NCBI GenBank assembly: GCA_036924085.1
Contig: JAVGWX010000003.1
Coordinates: 117,053,264 to 117,117,263 of the forward strand
Source of the DNA: Ariolimax columbianus
Taxonomy: Eukaryota; Mollusca; Gastropoda; Stylommatophora; Arionidae
Length of the DNA stretch: 64,000 nt
Direction of reading: 5' to 3'
The translations under genes and the position numbers were made by a program. The notes below the pieces were generated by a model. It worked only from the letters and a program-made list of their open reading frames with translations. It had not been told where the DNA came from and did not search any database. Numbering within the stretch: the first letter of the stretch is position 1; each line of letters starts with the position of its first letter. Positions 1 to 12,071 of this stretch are shown here, one piece after another.

Positions 1-277
1 CTCAATGGTTCCCCACAGTTTGCCTTGTATGTATCTCTCCTCTGGCCAGGTCTTCTCACGGGAGTCTTCGTGCAATGAACATGTTTGCAGGATGTGTTCT
101 GGAGTCTGGGATCCTCTCTGACATGTGCATTGTGCAGTCTGTGCTGCTTTCATTTTATGCATATGAGCATTTAGTCTGCAATTACCTGTTCTGAGGCGAA
201 ACATTGTGGTATACTGTTTCCTATTCAGTCTATTGATTGGGTCATGTGGGTATTTCTTGTTTGTTCTCTCTACCACT
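1..277 (-). pseudogene. LINE ORF2 C-terminal fragment (CCHC knuckle after RNase H)
   Basis: Read on the minus strand, this gives a continuous stretch containing FRLRTGNCRLNAHMHK, then CTC, then EHILQTC and a W-P pair. That is the layout seen after the RNase H domain in the intact LINE of this window (FRLRTGHNRL, CPC, HLLQNC). The Cys-x-Cys...His-x4-Cys spacing is kept, so I call it the C-terminal knuckle of an I-group LINE ORF2. It runs off the left edge of the window, and homology ends near 277 at a TA-rich repeat. It is diverged from the intact element here and is probably a different subfamily. Confidence 0.75.
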
Positions 278-284
278 GTTGTTA

Positions 285-395
285 TATAATACACACATAT
301 ATATATATATATATATAATACATAAATGCATACGTGCGTGCATACATACATGCATACACATATATAAATATGTACTAAAACACACACACACACAT
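285..395. repeat. TA / CATA / CA microsatellite cluster
   Basis: A run of alternating TA is followed by CATA-type repeats and a short CA run. Low-complexity DNA, no coding potential. From here to about 715 I see only AT-rich and GATA/GACA-like simple sequence. Confidence 0.85.
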
Positions 396-715
396 ACAAA
401 CAGGCAAATAAAAAGACAATGATGTCAAATGGATACTCAAGTAGGCATGTATAAATCCTGATTGGAGATCGATAGAGAGACATTCATGTACACTGAAAAA
501 TGGATAGACATAGTGACAGACATGCAGACAGATAGACGGACTTGTGATTTTAAGGTCTGTTTGGTGGAATGATTATTAATTGAATAAATGTATAAATGGA
601 TGAAAGGAGGGATTAGCACCTGTACGGATTGGTGGATTGATTGGATGATATATATACGAAATGGCTACACAAATAAAGGTCGCACTTCACATTGTAACCT
701 CTTCAAAGAAGACAA

Positions 716-2115
716 TGGCAAGTAAATTCATCATTAAAGAACGTACTTCTGCTAACCATTCACTTAGAGCAAGAAAGTCCCCTGGGAAAGGTGGGATAAC
801 TAAAGACATGTTATTAAAATTGGGAGCTGCTGCCTAACATAATATTCTACTCGTGATACACAACTGCAGCTGGTAGCGTGGCATTGCACCAGAAGTGAGA
901 AAATAGACACGAATAGTCAGCTTCCTGAGCTGCATAGGCAATCTTGTGGAAAGAATAGTAAATACTAGACACAGTTGATATCTCAAAGAGAAACGAATTA
1001 TCAAGAAGCAGGCTTCAGACAGCAGAGATACACAGAAACCAAGTCATACACATAGCATATTTCAGACAGCACAGGTCCACAGAAGACAATGTCACCCATA
1101 TAGCAGAGTTCAGACAGCACAAGTCCACAGAAGACCAAGTCACTCACATAGCAGAAGAAATTGAAGATGCTCTCAACAAAGGAAAACATAACTTGACGTA
1201 ATGCGTTGACCTGGAGAAAGCTTTTGACAAATATCGAAAAAATGGACTCCAAGCGAAAATGTTACAATGTGGAGTACACGGAAGAAGGTTTAACTGGGTC
1301 AGTAACTAACTAGAGAACAGAACAACACGAGTGAATGTGCAAATGTACATGCTGAAGTCGGATACACTGTGCCGATAGACGCAAAATAAAAGCCACAGTG
1401 CAATGCACACCACCTTGGAGAATAGAGAAAAAAGCGAACGCAAAGAAAAAAACAAAAAACTGCAGACAAAACAGTAAAAATGAAACTATGGAACAAGGTG
1501 CCCCTCAAGGTGGAGTCCTCTCCCTCACATTCTTTCTTTTTTTACAAGTACAACATCACTTAAAGACGTCTATTAAAGTAGCCACAGCTCCATCTGCTAT
1601 GACCTGGCGATGTGGACCTCTGAACTACACATCACTACAGCCAGTGCTCGAATGCAGTTATCCTTGGCAAACTTCGAAAAGTCACCTAAGATCAGACTTC
1701 TATCAACCACACCGTGGTATGCAAAACTTCAACTAAATGGACAAGCAATAAGTGAGGAAAAAACCCCAACTTACCTAAGAGTTACCCTAGACTAACATTT
1801 GACTTGGATAACTAAAATCCGAAGGAAACAGTTAAGGGCAATGAGTATGGCCCTCATGAAGAAATTAGTTGATATCACATATGGAGTTAATAAGAGTACC
1901 TTCAAAATGTTATACACATGCACACCTAAAAGTCTTCAGAAACGACCTCATAGCTTGGTCCACATCAGCAAAATCCAACTTTGACAAAATAATGAGCACC
2001 GAAAATCAAACATCACGAATTATAACATGAGCTTTACAGTCCACACAAATAAAAGACCTGGTTAACATCACAGGACTGCAGTCAATCGAAGATAAATGAG
2101 ATAGCATAATCCTAC
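716..2115 (+). pseudogene. Decayed Ingi-like LINE ORF2 (RT domain through thumb)
   Basis: Translation with frame changes follows the intact ORF2 at 26880-30788: a RKSPGKGGITKDML block near 770-815, the GFRQ-HRSTED block near 1010-1160, EQGAPQGGVLS at about 1490-1525, DLAMWTSE near 1603-1630, then TYLRVTLD and the thumb region to about 2115. Many stops and frameshifts make it dead. The EN and RNase H domains are absent. The RT palm YADD/FADD box is damaged: only D-LAMW is visible. The right end abuts a DDE transposase relic on the opposite strand. Confidence 0.85.
1014..1156 (+). repeat. Three tandem copies of a 47-48 bp ORF2 segment inside the LINE relic
   Basis: Units at 1014-1060, 1061-1108 and 1109-1156 each begin ttcagacagca and cover the codons for the GFRQHRSTEDQVI part of reverse transcriptase. 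The intact LINE has this block once. A 48-bp unit is 16 codons, so the duplication itself keeps frame. Confidence 0.8.
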
Positions 2116-2575
2116 AGTGACGTTCTTTAAAGGATATGCTACATGATGATGATGATACTTTGTCTTCCTCTGATATTGCATTGTGATAGGATGCAACATT
2201 TATTACTAGGCATGACAGTCTATCCAGAATTGGAAGTAGATCATTCGCTATCCAGTGCCGGAAACGTTGTCCATTCATTTTAGTGTGGTATTATCTACCA
2301 TCGGTATTTTTTTATTATAAAATAATTTCAACGTCATGGACAAGTCCTTTTTCACTGCTCCTGTCACACATTAGTATAATGCGCTGCCCTTTGCTGCTTG
2401 GAATTTGACTTTTTGTTTCACCATCAACTGATTGTCATTCATTACCATTGGAGTGGTGAGTATTGACCCAGGATTCATCAAAGTATACAATAGCATAGCC
2501 TTGTCTACGCCGTTCACGTACCTGTCTCGGGTATTTGCTTTTGGCTGCAATCAAATGTGACTTTTCACATGCATA
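2116..2575 (-). pseudogene. DDE_3-type (IS630/Tc1/mariner superfamily) transposase relic
   Basis: The minus strand reads, with frame breaks, RRRQGYAIVYFDESWVN, then SVDGE, then KGQRIILMCDRSS, then KMNGQRFRHWIANDLLPILD and VINVASYHNAISEED. This is the order of the DDE_3 catalytic core: first Asp in FDESW, then the strand with IILMCDRSS, then the MNG..F..W....LLP helix, then the D/N-A-SYH box. In the last box the usual catalytic Asp of DNASYH is replaced (VNVASYH), and stops occur, so it is inactive. The third acidic box is not visible. A better-preserved related relic lies at 5190-6066 in the opposite orientation. Confidence 0.75.
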
Positions 2576-5189
2576 ACATTAGTTGTTTTCCGTACTCAAA
2601 AAAGTGTCTAATTGATGCACGGGAAAATCAGAAATATGTTTTTATTCAATGTCAAAATATATATTTTTAAAACAGCACGAATGTGTATCGTAAACATGTT
2701 AAAAGGATGTCCCATTCCATAAGGTTACTTTTAATATAGACTAATGAATAATTTGTTTGAAATACATCAAATGTTTTAGAGCAAAAAAAATATTTACGCA
2801 ACGTCATTTATATTCTAAGGCTGCATTAGACAAATCATTTGGATTTGACATGTAGTTTAGTAGAAAAATGCGTTGGACCTTCTTTATGAATTAAAAGAGG
2901 GACTATTGTAACTAAGAATTATGGTATTCAAACAGGCATGTTTTTTATGTCTGTTGCCAGGTAGCCGAAGGCTTCGGCTATGCGCAGTAGGTATTTTGAA
3001 ATTTCCTGTGGCTTACAAGGCCTGGAGGAAGGTACAACTAATTTGGGTAAAGTAATGGTTTATACAAATGTAGCACATGATAATGTAGTTGCCCAGTACC
3101 ACAGGGCACGCCTACCCTTCCATCGTAGCTTCCATCAATAACCTGATACTGCAAGTCCCAATTGTTGACCTTATAGCAGACCATATATGTCATTTACCTC
3201 CATTACTTACTGCGATATCAATAGTGCGTCCATAGATAAGTGCCAAACTTGAAAATTAATTATCTAAGAAATTAGGAGATATAAATAGATGAATACCTGT
3301 ATTTTTGGTTATTGTAAGATCGACTGATGTCACATTTTTTTTTCCAATCACACTTAAATTTGATACTATTTAGCTTAAAGGGGTACATAACAAAAAAAAC
3401 ATATTTTTGCTTGATATAATTGTAAGAGCTCTACAGTAGTCTATGACGAAGTGTGGTAAGGTCATTCACGGAATCACATTTTCCTGTTTTACAGATGCCT
3501 GGTCTGGAACAGACATTTGCGATCATGACTTGCCAACCTTCCCTGTTTTGTGTAATCTAATGTTGTTGCATTCATGCTGTTGTTTGATGTCTAGCTGTTT
3601 ACGCCTTGCACGTGCATCTTCCGTTGTCTTCCCCTCATCTATTACCTGGCATTTTCCCACATGACCAACTCCTCCACGCCTTCTCTTCTGTCAATATGTC
3701 GTGTCCCATAAATGTCAATTGGATTTTATTGGTGATTTTAACGAGCGATCGGTTAACATTCGCACCTATTAGTACCTCAGCATTTGTTATCTTCGCTCCA
3801 CACAAAATTCGTCTCAAATCCCATTTCTGTTGGCCTCACTTTTTTCACCTTTTGATTACTCATTGTCCAACATTTGTATTTATAAAATAAAACGGATCAT
3901 TCCTAGCCACTGTGTAAACGAATGTGTGCGATTATTGTGATAATGTTTTTCATTACATTGCTCAACTTAGTGGAGTTTTTTTTTTAACATGGCAAACCTT
4001 TTCATTATCTTTGTATCTCATCTCCTATCTGATGGCAGTGTGAAAATTAAATAATTTTAAAATTAAAAATTGTTTCCGCGAGTATTTTTTAAACGAAAAA
4101 TTGTAAACACGTAATGCTATTTCACTGGCAATTTCGAGATGCCTTACGCATTTAAGGTCTTACTTCGTTGTCATAATTTCCTTTTTCGATATGTAAAGGC
4201 GCAACACAAATATTCTAATATATTTATTATTTAAATGTCGTTGTAAGTTAAATTTGTCACACTAAAAAACATAGCAGTTAATTTTACACATATTTTTAAA
4301 TGTAGAAATGTCTATGATCCTATTTCAAACACAGAGACAATAACAATGCATGCGACCGGTTATTCTCACGTTAGACACTAGAACATGACAGTCTGTTTAC
4401 AAATTCAGTAGACAGTCCATTATCGGAGCTTTCTGTGAGACATATTGGCTCATAAATCTGAAATGTTTGCGTAATCGGACATTGTAAGTTTGTGTACATA
4501 CACACCTACATATATGTACTTTAAAACATCGTAGTCTGTGTTTACCAGTACATGAACGTTATTTATTACATACATAATACATATGTATTCTACACAATTC
4601 TTTTATGTGCCGCTAAATCAAAGATTTTCTTTAAAAAGGTCAATTGATTCTTTTTATGCTGAGCTTCAAACCATGGCAGGTTTTGTCATCTGAGTTCGTA
4701 TTTACTGCAAATTTCATTGTGTTTTGCAATAATAAACCATCAGTCAAATCAGGGCTAGTCATGAAAGATCCACTGGCGGCTTTTCGCTTCTTGAAGTCAC
4801 TTATTGTAGATTTTCTAATACCGTTTTATTCTGTTAATTTGATAACACATTTATCATTTTAGAGCCTTTAATTAAGGTAGACTTTTCTTTTATGGATACT
4901 GTTTGCTTCCGCTTCAACATTTTGTTGAACTCTGGGAAAATTAAATATTTAATTAATATGCTCAGAACACTTGCCCACTTCAATGTCACGTAAGGAAGTA
5001 AGTGAAGACGCAGCTTTTTTGTCTCCCGGGCTAACCGACTTTCACAGCTGTTCTAATTACTGTCATTCGGATAACCTGCGTTCGATAAACGGCGTTTCAC
5101 TATAACGTTAAATAGAAAATACAGTTTATAGCTTTCGCAAAGACGTTATTGAACGAGAAATGTATACAATGTTGAATTCTAAAAAAAGC
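2576..5189. other. AT-rich intergenic DNA, nothing recognised
   Basis: No open frame here has a recognisable protein pattern. The region is rich in A/T runs with scattered short ORFs of random composition. I see no tandem array, tRNA or transposon end. Confidence 0.6.
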
Positions 5190-6066
5190 AGTGATAGGGA
5201 CATTCAACATTGCACTTGGAAAGAACAACGACATAAATATATATGGAACTACATTGTTGGAAGCTGTAAAGAGTGCTGGAATCACATTCCACAAGCACAC
5301 GTTGGCGGGGAGGGGGGGGGGGGGGAGTATGCACACCATACTCATGAAAAAGAATGGCAATCTGTAGATGGAGTAAAGGACTTTGTAAAGGACAGCTCTT
5401 GTTAATAACCCATGCAGGTAGCAGAGATAATGGACGCTTGGGGAGCTAGTGTCTGTTTCAAATCTACAAACAATCGGGACAATCCTTCAGAGATGACTGA
5501 CCACGCATTCAGAGAGTTGATTGAGAAAACGTATTTCCGTCGTTTGATAGCCCGTCTTGCTTGGTAATGTTATGGACAATGCTTCCTACTATAGTACAGT
5601 GGCACTCGAAGACAATGTCTCAACATCAGCCAAAAACACGTAAGCGATAAAACTTTGGCTTACAAATGAAAATTGTCATTTTACGGAAATGCACTTCAAC
5701 TTTTAATTGTTGTCACTTGTAAAGAACACAGAACACAGCCATTCCACATTAACAAAGCAATCAAGAAGCGTTGTTACAGCTGTTTAAATTGCCATTATAC
5801 CATTCACACTTAGCTCATACAGAATTTGATTGGTAAATGCGTAAAAGACTAGAGGCAAGTGACAACAAAACAAACTATCAGATGTAAAGAAAATTGCATG
5901 TGCTGCTCTCTTAGACATTAACAAATAGTTATGAATTAAATGTGAGGACCCAGTAATGAAAAAAGAGGTAGATGATTATTGGGCAGAAAGATAGTTTGTA
6001 ATCCATTCAGCTGACAACGGCCATCAATCTCTTTGAGTTATCTGAATCGGAATAAAGTGAGTCTGT
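5190..6066 (+). pseudogene. DDE_3-type transposase relic including C-terminal tail
   Basis: In broken frames the plus strand shows HEKEWQSVDGV (about 5340), GQLLLITHAGSRDNG (about 5385-5430), a MTDHAFRELIEK helix (about 5494-5530), MDNASYYS after one frameshift (about 5570), the HTEFDW box corresponding to N-P-I-E-x-x-W (about 5810-5835), an LSDVKK-like segment, VMKKEVDDYWAE (about 5953-5990) and an acidic ELSESE end (about 6035-6055). This order fits DDE_3/IS630-Tc1 transposases that end in an acidic tail. Frameshifts and stops make it inactive. A poly-G run (about 5308-5326) interrupts it. Confidence 0.75.
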
Positions 6067-7715
6067 GTGTACGTGAATTTAAAGCCCAAATGACATTAGT
6101 AAATTTCTCATGAAGCTTGGAACATACCATTACATTTAAAAAAAACAATGACTCAATAACACAAACATAGTCATATAATTTTCTTTAACAATTAGCTCTT
6201 ATTGAAATTCCATATGATATTGGCATTAATAAACATTTATAACGGCAAAATATTTACTTATTCCCCTGTAATAAAGCAAGATACACCTGCTGCTCTTAAT
6301 GCTTTATCAATTAACAGAAGTGTTGTACGATGTATTTTGTATAACGATAACTATGAGCTCATTGTAATAAGAAAGATGCTGTCTGTTTTGATAAATCTTT
6401 GCAGTCTACATAATATTTCTGCATAACACGTTAACGCCGTAATGATAATGGGAGCTCATGCACAATTTCAAGTTGATTGGAAAATGAATTATTGAGAGGA
6501 GATATAATTCCAACTGCACTTGGTTGGGGTTGACCATTGCAATCGTCCTAATTATCATAGGTACATGCAAACGAACATATGTATCCAAGCACTGGATATT
6601 ACATCCTGGTATCGCCTTAAAGCCTGCGGTCCGGGGTGGAAATAACTGTGCTTCTGCCAGTAGCAAACCTTCCACCAACAAAAAAATTGTTTAAATACCA
6701 CTTTTTAACAAACTAAAGCAATGTATCGCTACGGCATACACCAATACGTCCATAGAGATAACTTTCCTCATTGGTCGATGTGTTTTCATGTCAATATCGT
6801 TCCTTCATTATTTTGCTGTCAATAATTTTTGCTTTCTTTGTGTACATGCTTCCTTTTTTTTACATTTCTAATATTACATCCAGATATCATTTTAATAATT
6901 CTTCAGGTTGCTCTTTTACGAGACGCCTTCTTTTCTTGTAAATATACAATAGATCAATGTCTTCTGATCATTTGAACCATTTGCATCCATGAGTTGTTTC
7001 ATTGCGGAAATAACCTCTCTCAAGGCTGATAGCCACATTCCTCTACACCTCAAAACAGCTCTTATGTACAGCATGGCACTTTATGCTTCGCTCTATGATC
7101 CGCCCACCCATTTGTGTTATTCTGCCTCATTTACTGTGCAAGCCTTTGTCTACGAGAGATCTACGATCCCTTGCGTGAAGCTATTTGTGAAAACTCGAAC
7201 GAGCTGAAAATATGACATTAAAATAACATAAGATGTGATCGATAAATATGATATACATTTCATACGAGGATTGTGTTGTATACTTGAGGCGTGACAACAG
7301 CCATATGGGCTATAACATCCATTTAGAGCTGTGTGATTAAGATTGAGAGGTAGAAATTTATGTGCATAGAAGGAATATGTTTGAAGAATTGTCCCAACCG
7401 CTGTCACGCTTACTTCAATTAGTTTATTTATAAATTGCTCAATGAGCAATCAGTTCATCTATACATTTATGTCCTTAAACGTCCTGGGATCGTGAATACA
7501 AGTACTTCCTTTCTTTGGCGTTTGTGTGTATTTTAAATCAATTCCTCTAGTTTTTTTTAACACAATCAGTCCTTCTTTTAACAGTCCTTCCTCTAGCTCC
7601 CAAGCCCTGCTGTGTGTTGTTATAGGCTCTCGAGACTGGAAGGTTTGGAGACACTTTTGTCACATGACACAACCGTTGTCTATAACTGTCATACATGGAT
7701 GGTGTACCTCCTTTC
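6067..7715. other. Intergenic DNA, nothing recognised
   Basis: Short ORFs only (up to about 100 codons), none with a recognisable motif. No repeat array or element ends seen. Confidence 0.55.
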
Positions 7716-7718
7716 TGC

Positions 7719-7855
7719 CAGATTTGATGATTTCCCACTTTCTGTCAGATGTTATCCTTTCCCGCTTTCAACCAGATTTGACAATGTTCCACTTTCTGTC
7801 AGATTTAACAGTTTCCAACTTTCTCTCAGATTTGACTATTTCCCACAGCATATCA
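7719..7855. repeat. 27-bp tandem repeat, about five units
   Basis: Units beginning cagattt recur every 27 bp. Because 27 is divisible by three, one frame reads a nine-residue FLSDLT-type repeat. It ends a few bases before a truncated LINE. Confidence 0.8.
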
Positions 7856-7861
7856 TTCCTT

Positions 7862-8803
7862 AGGTGGTAGAAAATATACCAGGTACTGGAAACAAGAACA
7901 ACCAGACTGAAAAAGGAAGAAGAGACATAACTCGTGAGGTACATAACGGAAAACTACCCAAGCATGGACTGGACCCATGCATACACCGACGGTTCTGTAA
8001 CAAACACAACACAGAATGGAGGGGCTGGGGTATTCCTGAGCCTACCAAATGGTAGAAAAATAACACTGTCAGTGGCAACTGGAAAACTCTCAAGCAATTT
8101 CCGAGCAGAGGCAGAGGCACTGAGGGCTGCGGTAGAAGCAATGCTGACAGGCGAAATCAATGAAAGCCAGAAAGTCTTGTTTACAGATGCCCTGGCCGTA
8201 GTCACAGCACTAAAAAGCCAGAAAAATACTGAACTTAATGATAATTTAAGAGCAGTACTCTGTCAACTATGCCAGCAGTCCGTACCAAAAAGAGTAGTGG
8301 TACAGTGGGTTCCATCCCACTGTAACATCCAAGGCAACGAGGAGGCAGACAGACTGGCAAAAGAAGGTACAAGACTACCACAACCAGATTCTAGTGTGAC
8401 CTACGTAGAGTCAGAAATGCTTATTAGGGCCAGATACTTGGCCAAATGGGAAACAGAACACACTGGCTACACAAAAAACGATGCCTATTACCAGTTGAAC
8501 AGAAAAGAGCAGGTCGTAGTCTTCAGACTCCGCAAAGGCCACAACAGACTCAGGTACCACCTATTCAATAAACTGAAAATAGGTGGCACTGACGAATGCA
8601 CTTGTGGTACCGGGAAAATAACCGCTGAACATCTGCTGCAAAATTGCCCGACGTACGAGGACCACAGAAAGCACATGTGGCCATCACCAGTGGCAACACT
8701 AGACAAGCTCTATAGCAGTGTCGACAACCTCAGGATGACCGCCGCTTTCTTCGAAAAAATACAGGTTTACGTTTGATAGCGTACGAAGAAGAAGAAGAAG
8801 AAT
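7862..8803 (+). mobile_element. 5'-truncated Ingi-like LINE (RNase H and C-terminus)
   Basis: The copy begins at the ORF2 position corresponding to residue about 1001 of the intact element (VVENIPG) and runs to the 3' end, finishing in a GAA repeat (8786-8803). RNase H signatures are intact: AYTDGS, RAEAEALRA, FTDAL and GNEEADRLAKEG, giving the D-E-D-D set, followed by a CTC...EHLLQNC knuckle. One frameshift lies near 7930, and one codon-scale insertion (N-D-N-L) is present. The open reading frame runs 7934-8776. Truncation at the 5' end plus a simple tail is typical of target-primed reverse transcription. I could not identify a clear target-site duplication. Confidence 0.9.
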
Positions 8804-9365
8804 GTTTCTCTAAATGAATTGTCTTTAATTATATTTTTCTAAAAGTCTGCTCTCGTTCTAAACGGATATGCCTTCTCGATTTCCAACAAATCGCCATAAG
8901 TCTCACCATTATGATCAAAACCAAAGTGTCGGGTGCCAATGATCCTCCTTTTCTCAAATCCCTCTCTAGTCCACGACTGGCATCGGGGTTTTAATCTGGA
9001 TATTTCACGCCTATACCACCAGAAGTTTGCCACCTTTCGACGTATGTCCGACTGGCAGAGAGATGTGATTTTAATGCAATCCTTCCACTTAAGAAGACTG
9101 TTTCGTGGTTCAGATCAGTTCGATGCCTGCCTTTTTTGGTTCCTTTCCACATTAATTACACATTTGGGCCTCTGGCATTCACATGTCTAAGTAATGAACT
9201 ATTATTAGCTGATACTTGCGAAAGTTCAAAAACCGATCCAGTGTCCAACCCTTTGGTCGTGGTTCTGAAACTCATGGGTCCCGTAATGCGCGGGTAGGAA
9301 ATCTATCAGCTGATCAAAGATCTGATTCAATATGACTGTTCATGGTTATTATCGTACACAAACCA
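8804..9365. other. Unassigned sequence with a 64-codon minus-strand ORF
   Basis: A minus-strand frame (8839-9033) reads a mixed-composition peptide rich in Arg and aromatic residues with no motif I recognise. Its composition is less random than nearby ORFs, so it could be a relic of an unknown element or an exon, but nothing supports either. Confidence 0.3.
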
Positions 9366-9373
9366 ATCAACTT

Positions 9374-9379
9374 TATATA

Positions 9380-9468
<89 letters not shown>

Positions 9469-9509
9469 TATATATATATACATATATATATAAATAAATA
9501 TATATATAC

Positions 9510-9582
<73 letters not shown>
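9374..9582. repeat. Long TA dinucleotide microsatellite
   Basis: About 200 bp of nearly pure TA with small interruptions. The YIYIYI reading frames across it are artefacts. Confidence 0.95.
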
Positions 9583-9588
<6 letters not shown>

Positions 9589-9589
9589 G

Positions 9590-9757
9590 GAGAACGGGTT
9601 GGGACGTTTTGCACTTTAGTTTGAAGGAGCTAAGAAATTTATCTAGAAATTGGTGTGAACATTAGTCATTTTCTGTGTATTTACTAGCAAAGCGACACAC
9701 CAACCCATCTATTCTTCACCTTTATGGTGCCTTGATTGTAGAACTCCGTCTGAGCCG
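9590..9757 (-). pseudogene. mariner transposon 3' end, inverted copy
   Basis: The reverse complement of this segment aligns along its length with the 3' end of the mariner copy at 9950-10110. Shared blocks include aaattggtgtgaac and ttgtagaactcc, and the order is preserved. It carries the last codons and 3' UTR only. Confidence 0.75.
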
Positions 9758-10125
9758 TAAATACATCTCCAGTTCAGTTAGCAAGTTCTAGGCCTCAGAA
9801 AATGTGCGGATATGAAATCATGCTTCATCCACACACTCACCGGGCTTGGCACCTTATGACTTCTTTCTGTTTCCAAACATTAAGAATCCGTTTCGTACAT
9901 GACGTCTTCGTGACGTCTATGACTTGATTACTAAAATGTAAATACATGGTACCGAGCTCAAACGGAGGAGTTCTACAATCAGGGCATCAGGAAGGTGAAG
10001 AATAGACAGAAGAAGCGTATCGTCTTGCATGGTGAATACAGGCAACAGGAGACAAGTTCACACCAATTTCCAGATTATTGTCTTGACCCTTTCATGCTAA
10101 GGTGCAAAATAATTCGACCATCTCT
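9758..10125 (+). pseudogene. mariner transposase C-terminal relic
   Basis: Plus-strand frames give HSPGLAPYDFFLFPNIKNPF (about 9838-9895) and EEFYNQGIRKVKNRQKKR...LHGEY (about 9965-10035). The first is the mariner D34D signature region (HSPDLAPxDFFLFP) with the catalytic Asp position changed to Gly in this copy. The second is the usual C-terminal region ending in a GDY-like motif. Two or more frameshifts break it. Family knowledge: mariner transposases are cut-and-paste DDD enzymes. The N-terminal HTH and first catalytic Asp are absent. Confidence 0.85.
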
Positions 10126-10335
10126 TGTATATAGCCTTAATCTTTGTCGACCTGCACTTCTACGGGGGCAGATGGCCCTGCTCACGTCCCAGCTTTGGCG
10201 TTAGCTGGATGAAGCCGGGAGGAAGATTTGCCGCTTAGCGGACTAGGCACGCCTGCTAGACGCCATCTATACTGCTCTTAACAAACCCCCTAACTATGGC
10301 CGGTGTAATGCCATGTCACACAGTTAGTCGCCTCT
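10126..10335 (-). mobile_element. SINE fragment, family A (antisense)
   Basis: The reverse complement matches the element at 50288-50600: a shared head (caccggc, gagcag, atagatgg), then gcctag.ccgctaag, tcccggct, and gtagaagtgca near the end. The head has a tRNA-like A-box arrangement. This copy lacks the middle part present in the 50-kb copy. Confidence 0.55.
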
Positions 10336-10469
10336 TACAACATCCTCTCTGTAAGGCAGTGGTGCTTTTCTTGTCGCTGTCATATACAAAGGAGGACCAC
10401 TCGGGACTCATATAAATATATATATAAATCGAGTGCAAGCTTGCTTTGAAATCCCAACGTAACAGCTTT

Positions 10470-10885
10470 AAAATCCATTCGTGTTCACTTTGGCTGTACA
10501 TGCCGGGTAGTGCTATCATTATGACCACTTAGTCTTCACTTGGGCTGGACATGCCAGGTATTGCTCAGTATGACCATTTCGTGTTCACTTGGGCTGTACA
10601 TGCCGAGTAGTGCTCTCAGTATGACCATTTCGTGTTCACTTGGGCTGAACATGCCGTGTATTGCTCTGTCTGACCACTTCGTGTTCACTTGGGCTGGACA
10701 TGCCGTGTATTGCTCTGTCTGACCACTTCGTGTTCACTTGGGATATACATGCCGTGTATTACTCTAAGCACGACCACTTCGTGTTCACTTTGGCTGGACA
10801 TGCCGTGTATTGCTCTAAGCACGACCACTTCGTGTTCACTTTGGCTGGACATGCCGTGTATTGCTCTAAGCACGACTACTTCTAC
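10470..10885. repeat. ~52-bp tandem repeat array, about eight units
   Basis: Units contain cgtgttcacttgggctg followed by acatgccg and a variable ctctaagcacgac end. ORFs across the array reflect the repeat and are not genes. Confidence 0.85.
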
Positions 10886-11484
10886 ACATACTCAAAAGAT
10901 TGTCAAAACTACTGTACTGCAAACTGCCGTAATTGAACACAAACAACAACACATTACAAACAGATACACACACTCGTCCATACACTTCTCAATACGTTCT
11001 GATATAACCTAAAAGACTGCGGTCTGAGGTAGAAAGAGTGCGTGTCTTTGCCAGTAGAATACAGATTGACATAACTTCAAAAAACAAGCAAACAAACAAA
11101 AAACTACCGACAACTATAAAAGTTAGCGTATGGTTATTGTGAATGTTTTTGATATGATAGATTACTACTCTTTCACGTGTGCCACTGTGTCTTTTGGTTG
11201 TTCAAATTTATCGTTATTGAGGATGCAAAGATAAATAGTTTGGGCTTTTTGTTATCGTTGTTGAAATTGCTGATCACGACTCAGAGGTCAGGCCATTGAC
11301 CTTTATTGTTTGTTTGTGTGTTACCCGGGCCCAAAAGATGAGCAAAGAATAGTAAGACCGTAACCTACTAGGCATATCGAAAGGGGCAACTAAAGAAGAT
11401 TAGACATGAGAGTTTGCTACTGCATTCTATATAAAGTATAATTTACAAGACAAACACAGGAAGACACTACACCTCATGGTAGAA
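10886..11484. other. Intergenic DNA, nothing recognised
   Basis: Contains AT-rich DNA and short CAAA repeats. No element or coding signature identified. Confidence 0.5.
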
Positions 11485-11492
11485 GAGAAGCG

Positions 11493-11658
11493 CTGCCGAG
11501 GACGGATGTGTCGGACCGAAAGGTGCAAATATCGCAGTCAAGCTGTAAACTAGCGACACAACGTATTTCGTTTTCCGGACTACATCCTACTACTTGCAAA
11601 GCCCTGTTCAGGGCTTGGTAGCCGGAGATTGAGAACGAACGCAGAAGAAGAAGAAGAT
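11493..11658 (+). mobile_element. GAA-tailed SINE-like element, 5'-truncated copy
   Basis: Contains the family core (ggatgtgtcggaccgaaagg, then atcgcag, gctgtaaac, ggactacatcc, cagggcttggtagc) and ends in gagaacgaacgcagaag with GAA repeats. An 8-bp direct repeat, gagaagcg, lies at 11485-11492 and 11659-11666 and is a plausible target-site duplication. Related copies are at 44487, 49261, 59985, 61774 and 63090. Confidence 0.75.
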
Positions 11659-11666
11659 GAGAAGCG

Positions 11667-12070
11667 AATAACTCAAGACCTTTGTTGCTTTCCCACAAAA
11701 ATGATACAAGGAATACATGCGAGAATAACTCAGAAGATTTCAACACAATGAAACAGATATGGTTAATCTAACACAAATGGGAGTAACTAGAAATCAACTA
11801 AACTTCACACATATGATATATAGAGTATAATAGGGAATAACTCGGCAGTTTTTAAGAAGAAGAAAAAGAAGAAGAAGAAGAAGAAGCAGAAGAAAAGGAT
11901 GATAATGATGATGATGACGAGGATGTTGTTCTTGTGTTTCAGCAGGAGTAACTAACCCTTCAACGTCTACATTGCCCTCTCCCCCTATTGACCTCCCCCT
12001 TTCAACTTCCTCCTCCCCTCCTTTCCTCAACCCCCTCCCCCATCTTTTCACCTTCACGTTCTATGCCTTA
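11667..12070. other. Non-coding DNA with a GAA/GAT simple repeat
   Basis: A GAA-rich then GAT-rich simple repeat lies at about 11855-11923, followed by a C/T-rich stretch to 12055. No gene seen. Confidence 0.6.
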
Positions 12071-12071
12071 A

